A stretch of DNA of 6,540 bases from Clostridia bacterium (GTDB lineage Bacteria > Bacillota > Clostridia > Christensenellales > UBA3700): NCBI GenBank assembly GCA_029067255.1, contig JAIEEW010000279.1:1-6540 (forward strand). Reading direction: 5' to 3'. Below, in pieces: positions 1 to 5,474 of this stretch. Position 1 is the first letter of the stretch, and the number at the start of each line of letters is the position of its first letter. The notes below the pieces were generated by a model. It saw only the letters and a list, made by a program, of their open reading frames with translations, searched no databases and was not told the origin of the DNA. The position numbers and the translations under genes were made by a program.

Positions 1-306
1 ACTCATGCCTATCGCGCCGGCAAGGAATATCGCTCCCAGTCTGTTTGCCATTGCAAGCGAAGACGCGGGTTCTTTTGTCGCAAGATACGCAAACGCGGAA
101 AACGCTCCGCCGACAATTAAATAAGCGGGCAATACTCTCGCGCATTGCCTGACGCAACCGAAAACCGCTATCCAACAAAACGCGCCCAGCAAATAGTATG
201 AACAATTTACTTTCTTTGCCGATATCAGCGCAAATACCATGACCGTAACGCTTGCAATAATTGCAATCAAGGGATAAATATTCTTCTTATATCTTACAAA
301 TTTCAT
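1..306 (-). CDS. Probable ECF transporter T component (EcfT-like membrane protein), N-terminal part, runs off window
   Basis: The frame opens with ATG at 306 and stays open to position 1, giving 102 residues with no stop, so the gene continues beyond the window. Its ATG overlaps the TGA stop of the S-component gene (ATGA, 4 bp), and a GGGAG sequence lies about 10 bases upstream, which suggests translational coupling. The protein is very hydrophobic, with likely membrane segments near residues 11-29, 37-52, 60-76 and 84-102, and a basic start (KFVRYKK). I see no strong motif in this part; EcfT proteins are usually recognised by Ala-Arg-Gly-type coupling motifs further toward the C-terminus, outside the window. 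The T-component call rests mainly on position: genes directly after MptD-type S components commonly encode EcfT, followed by an EcfA ATPase. The open frame and start are well supported; the function is inferred. Confidence 0.6.
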   Translation of the reverse strand, partial: MKFVRYKKNIYPLIAIIASVTVMVFALISAKKVNCSYYLLGAFCWIAVFGCVRQCARVLPAYLIVGGAFSAFAYLATKEPASSLAMANRLGAIFLAGAIGMS

Positions 307-983
307 TTCTTCAACACTCCCGCTTTTCCCAATTCTCTGGAGATAAGCATACCTATCGCTGAACCTGCGAAACACAACGCTACTACCGCGACGCTTATCC
401 CTATTATCGCTCCTACGTTCGACGCGCCTATAAACATCGAAACCGCCTGTTTTTCACTTCCGTTCACGGTATAAAACGCGTTGTAGTATAAGTACAAAAG
501 CGGGATCGTCAACGGCATATAAAGAGTACCCGCCGTTACGCATGCCCAATCGTTTTTATATCCCCTGAACAACAGCAATACTACTCCTTCTGCAACCACA
601 GCGCACGCTATTATCATTACCATAGGCGGAAACATAAATATCAAAAACGCCGATAAAAACACGGATATGAAAATAAGCGCTCCGGGTTTGCGAACCTTCA
701 TCATTCCTATTACCGGAAAAATAGAAAACTGTAATCCCAGTCCCAACTGTATAATACCGAATAACGGCACGTTGACAAGAAGCGGCATAACCGCTCCGCC
801 GATTAGAGTACACGCCGTAATGATCGCAAGAAATACTATGTCTTTTATTTTATACTTTTGAAAAACTCCTTGCTTTTTGCGTTTGTCGTCTTTTGACTCA
901 TCGATTGCCGCGTTGCGAGCGTTTTCCGAATTCGCTATCAGTTCTTTTATCAAGCGTTCGGAGTTTTGAATTTTACTTTCCAT
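303..983 (-). CDS. ECF transporter substrate-binding (S) component, MptD/Trep_Strep type
   Basis: This 226-residue integral membrane protein probably captures a small substrate in the membrane for an energy-coupling-factor importer. After a hydrophilic, charged N-terminus of about 43 residues come likely membrane segments near 48-70, 73-95, 100-118, 120-139, 148-167 and 189-213. The protein ends in a basic cytoplasmic tail (SRELGKAGVLKK), and that pattern is usual for S components. The overall look (KIKDIVFLAIITA start of the core, Pro-rich FMFPP and YMPLTIPL turns) matches the MptD family of putative S components. SiaF of the streptococcal haem operon is, as I recall, of the same type. The start ATG at 983 has a ribosome site AAGGTGA that overlaps the stop of the ABC gene 4 bp upstream; the stop overlaps the next gene's ATG. 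The N-terminal extension is longer than S components normally need. The substrate is not readable from sequence; haem or an iron compound is inferred from the neighbours. Confidence 0.8.
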   Translation of the reverse strand: MESKIQNSERLIKELIANSENARNAAIDESKDDKRKKQGVFQKYKIKDIVFLAIITACTLIGGAVMPLLVNVPLFGIIQLGLGLQFSIFPVIGMMKVRKPGALIFISVFLSAFLIFMFPPMVMIIACAVVAEGVVLLLFRGYKNDWACVTAGTLYMPLTIPLLYLYYNAFYTVNGSEKQAVSMFIGASNVGAIIGISVAVVALCFAGSAIGMLISRELGKAGVLKK

Positions 984-987
984 AATT

Positions 988-2673
988 TCACCTTACTTCG
1001 CAAATTTTGCCCTTTTGGATTCTGTAAACTCTATCGGCTATCGACATTGTCGACTCTCTGTGCGAAACGAGTATTATGCACATATCTTTGCGTCTGTCTA
1101 CAAGAGATTTCAGTATAATGCCTTCGTTTATACTGTCGACGTTGCTTGTCGGCTCGTCAAGAAGCAAAATTTTACTTCCGCGCAAAAACGCTCTAGCAAG
1201 TCCGATTCTCTGCTTTTCGCCCGCGCTGAGATTTTCTCCCGACGGACCTACTTTGAAGTTGTATCCTTCTTCGCGAGACGCTATAAAATCATGTATTGAC
1301 GCTTTTTTACATGCCTGAACTATTTCTTCATAGGTCGCGTCGCGTTTGGCTATCCGTAGATTTTCTTCAACGGTATCGTCAAAAAGATACGCGCTTTGAC
1401 TAACCATCGTAACGTTTTCGAGAAGACTTTCCGTATTCACTTCTTCTATATCTTCTCCGCCGTATTCGATGCGTCCGCTGTCCTTGCTCCAAAACCTAAG
1501 CAAAAGTTTGAGAAGCGTAGATTTTCCGCAACCGCTTTCGCCTACGATCCCGACTATCTCGCCCGATCTCGCGCTTAAATCTATCTCTTCCAAAACTTTT
1601 CTGTTTTCTTCGTAACCAAATGACATGTCCTTTACTGTCAACTCGTTAAATTCAGGATTTTTACCGTCTTCTATAGGCGTTATAGCAGGCTTCTCTTCCA
1701 TAAGATTAAGCACTCTGTCGCCCGACGCAAGCGTCTGAGTAAGGTTGCCAGGCAACGCCGAAATAGCAATCACCGGTCCAAAACTACCGAATACCGTAAC
1801 TACCGCTATAACGGCTTCTCCTATTCCCAATATATTTTTGTTGCATAGTATTATTCCCACCGCAAGCGTGATCAATATAAAAACCGTTACCGCAAATTCC
1901 GTGATAGCGCCCGCATTGACTATATTCTTTTTCATAGAACGCGTATGAACGAGAAGTTCGTCTGAGCGCCTGTCCACCTGCGCCTTTCTCTCTTCGCCCG
2001 CGTTGTGATACAAAATGTCTTTTACTCCCTTTATGCTATCCATGAAATAAGCGTTGAACAATGAGAAGGTACGCCTGTATTCAACTCCGCTCTTCTTTAG
2101 CAACCGCGAAGAAATGAGCGGCAAGATCACGCCTATTACAACGTATCCGCACAACGCCGTCAAAGCCAGATACACGCTTGATATTACTCCCACAAAAATA
2201 ATAACCGCCAAGCACACTGTCAACGCAATGCACACGGGAGAAAGCGTATGCGCGTAAAACACTTCGAGCGTTTCCACGTCGGAAGTTATCATCGCTATTA
2301 TGCTGCCTTTTTTCTCCGTTTCGAGTTTTGCAGGACAAAGCCTTCTCAATGCCGCGAATATCTTACTTCTCAAAGTCGCAAGAAGTTTGAAAGCGATATA
2401 GTGATTGCAATACTGCTCCAAATATCTCAGTATCCCTCTCAATACTCCGCAAAGGACGGCTAGAGCCGCTATCGCTCCGTAAGACATTCCCACGCTTGCG
2501 CCCAACGCTTTCGCTACGCCTACCGCGCCGAACACAGTAACGCCCATAGCGCTTAAATAGCCTAGACTGCCGTTGATTACCGCAAACAACATAATATATG
2601 CAAGACTGCCGAGCATAACGATAAGTCCCGACATTATTTTGATTCCGCTTCTTCTTTCTCCGCTTTTTTTCAT
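988..2673 (-). CDS. ABC transporter permease/ATP-binding half-transporter, second of a heterodimeric pair (CydC/SiaE-like)
   Basis: This 561-residue protein has an exporter-fold membrane domain (about residues 12-325, six segments) fused to an ATPase domain (about 345-561). The membrane domain carries RYLEQYCNHYIAFKLL near 83-98 and an LCPAKLE...ITSDVETLEVFYAHT stretch (112-143), both typical of a Firmicute subfamily related to CydC. ATPase motifs: Walker A GESGCGKST (378-386), Q-loop Gln426 (MVSQSAYLF), signature LSAGE (482-486, not LSGGQ), Walker B LLLDEP with Asp506 and catalytic Glu507, and switch His538 (VSHRE). It starts with ATG overlapping the TGA of the first ABC gene (4 bp), with GGAG about 10 bases upstream. 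It almost certainly pairs with that neighbour. Direction and cargo are unknown. Exporter-fold pairs can also import, as mycobacterial IrtAB does with siderophores, and the operon favours an iron or haem role. True CydC is unlikely because no cytochrome bd genes are seen. Confidence 0.9.
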   Translation of the reverse strand: MKKSGERRSGIKIMSGLIVMLGSLAYIMLFAVINGSLGYLSAMGVTVFGAVGVAKALGASVGMSYGAIAALAVLCGVLRGILRYLEQYCNHYIAFKLLATLRSKIFAALRRLCPAKLETEKKGSIIAMITSDVETLEVFYAHTLSPVCIALTVCLAVIIFVGVISSVYLALTALCGYVVIGVILPLISSRLLKKSGVEYRRTFSLFNAYFMDSIKGVKDILYHNAGEERKAQVDRRSDELLVHTRSMKKNIVNAGAITEFAVTVFILITLAVGIILCNKNILGIGEAVIAVVTVFGSFGPVIAISALPGNLTQTLASGDRVLNLMEEKPAITPIEDGKNPEFNELTVKDMSFGYEENRKVLEEIDLSARSGEIVGIVGESGCGKSTLLKLLLRFWSKDSGRIEYGGEDIEEVNTESLLENVTMVSQSAYLFDDTVEENLRIAKRDATYEEIVQACKKASIHDFIASREEGYNFKVGPSGENLSAGEKQRIGLARAFLRGSKILLLDEPTSNVDSINEGIILKSLVDRRKDMCIILVSHRESTMSIADRVYRIQKGKICEVR

Positions 2674-4397
2674 ACTGTCGTCTCCGTGGTTTTATATCCT
2701 TCTTCCAGATACTTCTGCGTTTCGTATAGTTTTGCGTATTCTCCGTCTTGCGCCATTAGCGAAGAATGATTGCCTTCTTCCGCAACTTTGCCGTCTTTGA
2801 GAAAATAAATATTATCCGCTCCTACAACGTTTGCCAATCTGTGCGAAATCACGACGACAGTCGCTTTTTCCGACAATCGAGAGATCGCGTCCATAATTAT
2901 CTTTTCACTCTCTCCGTCTATGTTTGACGTCGCTTCGTCAAAAATATAAATGTCTTTATCGGCAACCAAATTGACGGCAAGCGCAAGTCTTTGTTTTTGT
3001 CCGCCCGACAGATTTTCTCCGCCTTCGTTTATCACCTTATCTATTCCGCCGTTTTGTATTACAAAATCGTAAAGATTGACTTTTTTAAGAGCGTCGTAGA
3101 TCTCTTCGTCGCTGACGTCCGGCTTAGCCAGTTTGAAATTTTCCTTTACCGTATCGTTGAAAACGTGAGTGTCGTAACTCACCGCCGCGAGTTTGGAATA
3201 ATACTTATCTCTGTCCAAATTACTCAACGCCTTTTCCCCTATCCGAACGCTGCCTTGATTTGGACGCAAAGCGCCCGCGATAAGTCCGACAAGAGTCGAT
3301 TTGCCGCTTCCGCTTTCTCCTACGACGGCGCTCATACCTTTGCCGAATCGCATATTCGCTCCGTCAATCGCATTTCTTTTTCCGTCGTAAGAGAATTCTA
3401 CATTGTCGATTATGATTTCGCTACTTTCCGCTTGTTCATTCCCCCATTCGGGAATAGACGCGTTGAGAAGCGAATATATCTTCTTGCCCGCGCTCGCGCC
3501 GTTCATGGCAATATGGAACGCGCTTCCCAAAGCGCGCAGCGGCAGAAAAAACTCAACCGCTACGAGAATAAGAAACAGCGCGCTTATAGGCGACAAGTCT
3601 CTCGAAAAAACTCCTACGATAGCGATCGCTATTCCCATACCCGCACCGCCATAGGCTACGAGATCCATTATCGTGGTGCTTGCAAGTTGCATGACAAGCA
3701 CTTTCATAGTTATCTTTCTAAATTCTTCGGATTTAGCGTTCATTTTTTGGCTGTAAAGTTTATCCGCAGAAAAAATTTTGAGTTCCTTCAAACCTTGAAC
3801 GCTGTCTAGAAAACCGTCGCCCATAGATATGTATTTTCCCCAGTATTTTGCAAAGACTTTCTTTGCGTATTTGGATACCGCTACGATAGACGCCGGAATT
3901 ATCGGAACGCAAACGAGAAGCGCCGTTGCCGTACGCCAGTCTACGAACGCGCATATCGCAAAAAGAATTAAAGGCGCGATCATGGAATAAAAGAACTGCG
4001 GCAGATAAGACGAATAATACAAGTCAAGTTGTTCGATACCTTCAATACTGACTTGCGTAAGTCCCGCTATATTCATACCATCTATGCCTTTCAACCCCAT
4101 CTTCAACGTCTTATCGTACGTCTTTGTTCTAAGATCTTTTTTTATTTTTGCTCCGAGATTAGATTTTAATCTGCCAATTATTACGCTCAGACACATTCTA
4201 AGAGCAATTCCCGCCAACGCGATAAAAAATATATACCAAAATTCAGAAAACGGTTTTCTATCTACAGCCGCCGATATAGCGTAACAAATACACGCTGTTA
4301 CTCCCACGTTGACGAGAAGTCCCGCTACCGAAAGAAGTATCGCTCCTACAACGCCTTTTTTATCGTCCAAAAGTTTGAACAGATCTTTGTCCAACAT
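2670..4397 (-). CDS. ABC transporter permease/ATP-binding half-transporter, first of a heterodimeric pair (CydD/SiaD-like)
   Basis: This 575-residue protein combines an exporter-fold membrane domain (about residues 15-310; clear segments near 16-45, 52-74, 134-175, 245-264 and 270-292) with an ATPase domain (about 327-560). Motifs: aromatic A-loop Tyr337, Walker A GESGSGKST (360-368), signature LSGGQ (463-467), Walker B IYIFDEATSNID with Asp487 and catalytic Glu488, and switch His519. The Q-loop position is Tyr408 (AVSYDTHVF) instead of Gln, which sets it apart from its partner. The stretch VEFFLPLRALGSAFHIAMNG (281-300) is typical of Firmicute ABC pairs beside MptD-type ECF genes. The start ATG at 4397 has an excellent AAGGAG about 9 bases upstream, 19 bp after the lipoprotein stop, and the stop overlaps the next ABC gene. 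CydD of cytochrome bd assembly is the nearest well-known relative, but context points to an iron or haem operon. The fold is certain; the cargo is inferred. Confidence 0.9.
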   Translation of the reverse strand: MLDKDLFKLLDDKKGVVGAILLSVAGLLVNVGVTACICYAISAAVDRKPFSEFWYIFFIALAGIALRMCLSVIIGRLKSNLGAKIKKDLRTKTYDKTLKMGLKGIDGMNIAGLTQVSIEGIEQLDLYYSSYLPQFFYSMIAPLILFAICAFVDWRTATALLVCVPIIPASIVAVSKYAKKVFAKYWGKYISMGDGFLDSVQGLKELKIFSADKLYSQKMNAKSEEFRKITMKVLVMQLASTTIMDLVAYGGAGMGIAIAIVGVFSRDLSPISALFLILVAVEFFLPLRALGSAFHIAMNGASAGKKIYSLLNASIPEWGNEQAESSEIIIDNVEFSYDGKRNAIDGANMRFGKGMSAVVGESGSGKSTLVGLIAGALRPNQGSVRIGEKALSNLDRDKYYSKLAAVSYDTHVFNDTVKENFKLAKPDVSDEEIYDALKKVNLYDFVIQNGGIDKVINEGGENLSGGQKQRLALAVNLVADKDIYIFDEATSNIDGESEKIIMDAISRLSEKATVVVISHRLANVVGADNIYFLKDGKVAEEGNHSSLMAQDGEYAKLYETQKYLEEGYKTTETTV

Positions 4398-4416
4398 ATC
4401 CTTATCTCCTTGTGAA

Positions 4417-4917
4417 TTATCCTACCAAAACCGCGCACGTCAAATCGGGAACGATAACAAATTCTACGTCCCTTTTCATAACAGATACGTAACCGCTCAT
4501 CTCGATTTTTCCATTCAAATCTTCGCGTTCGATATCAAATACGTAACCGTATAAACTGTCGATATTTTCTGCGCGCGCTTCTTTATCTCCTATTTTAATA
4601 TTGGTAAAAGAAGTGTTTTTGCAATAAAATTTCAATTTGCATCCATCTTCGGATATAGCGATTATCAATTTGTCAAGACAATTCTTTTCCAGCATTGATT
4701 TACCCATTGCGCTCGCTTCAATAGCAAAAGAAATTTCGTATATGCCCGTAGGATATTCGTCAATATCGCAGATAGTATCGAATTCCCTTCCGTATGGATC
4801 TGGAGCGCCTGCGATGGGCGGCAATTCCGCGCCTTCGTCTTTGCAACCGACGATTGCAACCGCCATACACAACAGTATAGAAAGCGACAAAACCGCGCTA
4901 ATTATTTTCTTTGACAT
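4417..4917 (-). CDS. Lipoprotein with a NEAT-like (iron-transport-associated) domain
   Basis: This 166-residue precursor has a lysine start (MSKK), a hydrophobic core (5-22) and a lipobox ending at Cys25 (IVGC), so it should be lipid-anchored on the outer face of the membrane. A Pro/Gly-rich linker (about 29-44) leads to one domain of roughly 100 residues (55-158) predicted to be all beta. Features recalling NEAT domains, in order: TGIYEISF (57-64), a Ser74-Met75 pair like the conserved SM of the haem-pocket helix, alternating strands KLIIAI and CKLKFYCKNTSFTNIKI (83-109), YVFDIERED (125-133), and a last hairpin GYVSVMKRDVEFVIVPD (142-158). Classical NEAT haem sites have Tyr-x-x-x-Tyr in that hairpin; here I see Tyr143-x-x-x-Met147. 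Cys 50, 80, 93, 99 and 161 are also unusual. The ATG is 20 bases inside the end of the ygbA-like gene, with AAAGGAGAG upstream. The lipoprotein call is firm; the NEAT call is by eye and moderate. Its position next to the transporter suits ligand capture. Confidence 0.7.
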   Translation of the reverse strand: MSKKIISAVLSLSILLCMAVAIVGCKDEGAELPPIAGAPDPYGREFDTICDIDEYPTGIYEISFAIEASAMGKSMLEKNCLDKLIIAISEDGCKLKFYCKNTSFTNIKIGDKEARAENIDSLYGYVFDIEREDLNGKIEMSGYVSVMKRDVEFVIVPDLTCAVLVG

Positions 4918-5257
4918 TCTTGTTTCTCTCCTTTTCTTCTTTTTTGCTCTTTCTCTTATATTTCAACGTTTCGAATAAATGTCCGAACGCAACCGTCGGA
5001 TGATAAAAAACAGTTCGCGGTCCGGAAAATCTCATTACCTTGGCTATTTTCTCTCTCATTTCAGGTTTGTAACAATGTATTTTGCAGTTGGAACAAAAAG
5101 TCTTCTCATCCCCGAACGGACACTTTTCTCTTCTCTGCGTCGCATAAATCAAAAGTTCTGCGCATTCGTCGCACAATCCTTTCTTCGTCTTGTGCTTTGC
5201 CCGACAGTATATCCTTGTCATAAGTTCGAGTATACGTACGTCCTTTTCTTTTTGCAT
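4898..5257 (-). CDS. ygbA: YgbA-family cysteine-rich protein (nitrous oxide-stimulated promoter family)
   Basis: This 119-residue, probably cytoplasmic protein matches the small YgbA family along most of its length. Landmarks: RIYCRAKH (15-22), LCDEC (28-32), Tyr38-Ala39, KCPF (45-48), FCSNCKIHCYKPEMR (54-68), VMRFSGPR (74-81) and YHPTVAFGH (85-93). Cysteines 18, 29, 32, 46, 55, 58 and 62 plus His22 and His61 look like a metal or iron-sulfur site; which one is not established here. In E. coli ygbA belongs to the NsrR regulon and is induced by nitric oxide; its biochemical role is poorly defined. The last 20 residues (about 99-119) are a Lys/Glu/Asn-rich tail that looks disordered, and its DNA also contains the ribosome site of the next gene. 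The start ATG at 5257 is preceded by AAGGAAGG, and the promoter at 5340-5368 makes this the first gene of the operon. The 20-bp overlap with the lipoprotein gene ties it to the transporter. Confidence 0.88.
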   Translation of the reverse strand: MQKEKDVRILELMTRIYCRAKHKTKKGLCDECAELLIYATQRREKCPFGDEKTFCSNCKIHCYKPEMREKIAKVMRFSGPRTVFYHPTVAFGHLFETLKYKRKSKKEEKERNKNVKENN

Positions 5258-5308
5258 TATTCCTTCCTTCGCTTATAATATATGTTAGCCAAGACAAACT
5301 TATAAGAC

Positions 5309-5346
5309 CTAAAATAAAAAGTCTTTCGACTTCGTTTATATTTTAG
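5309..5346 (-). promoter_or_regulatory. Palindrome over the -10 box and a 5'-end hairpin in the operon leader
   Basis: Perfect 8-bp arms CTAAAATA (5309-5316) and TATTTTAG (5339-5346) flank an inner 5-bp hairpin AAGTC-GAAA-GACTT (5319-5332, read on the minus strand). The outer arm overlaps the -10 box, so a repressor binding here would block transcription. The inner hairpin would lie almost at the 5' end of the transcript, has a GNRA-type loop and is followed by TTTATTTT. It could protect the RNA end or act as a weak attenuator. No known operator consensus is matched, so the role is inferred. Confidence 0.4.
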
Positions 5347-5368
5347 TAAGAAAAAACGTCTTTGTCAA
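5340..5368 (-). promoter_or_regulatory. Sigma-A-type promoter for the ygbA-lipoprotein-ABC-ECF operon
   Basis: On the minus strand a perfect -35 TTGACA (5363-5368) is followed by a 17-bp spacer and a -10 TAAAAT (5340-5345; 5 of 6 matches to TATAAT). Transcription should start near 5333, leaving a leader of about 75 bases before the ATG at 5257. It is the only strong promoter I see between alaS and the operon. Confidence 0.75.
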
Positions 5369-5424
5369 CAAAATAAGTTAGTTTTAGATAACATTTTTTT
5401 GAAATTTCCGTAAAAGCGCATTAA

Positions 5425-5455
5425 AATACGCGGAAAGCAATTCTTTCCGCGTATT
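5425..5455 (-). terminator. Hairpin terminator after alaS
   Basis: Perfect 13-bp arms (5425-5437 and 5443-5455) close a 5-base loop, with a GC-rich centre (CGCGGAAAG). On the minus strand it begins 20 bp after the alaS stop. The downstream U-tract is short (ATTTTAATG), so termination may be incomplete, but position and stem strength fit a Rho-independent terminator separating alaS from the operon. Confidence 0.7.
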
Positions 5456-5474
5456 CTTATATCCTATTAAATGT

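Noticed and set aside
2991..3809. 272-codon plus-strand open frame opposite the first ABC gene
   Set aside because: It lies antisense to a gene with complete ABC motifs, has no recognisable domain, and has a composition typical of a shadow frame.
988..4397. The ABC pair as CydDC for cytochrome bd assembly
   Set aside because: The similarity is to the broader subfamily; no cydAB genes are present, and the partners are a NEAT-like lipoprotein and ECF components.
5309..5346. Inverted repeat as a terminator for alaS
   Set aside because: Its outer arm overlaps a near-consensus promoter -10 box, the inner stem is only 5 bp, and a better hairpin lies directly after alaS.
5258..5474. tRNA, riboswitch or T-box in the gap between alaS and the operon
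   Set aside because: No cloverleaf, T-box consensus or riboswitch core is visible; the gap is explained by a terminator, a promoter and a short leader.
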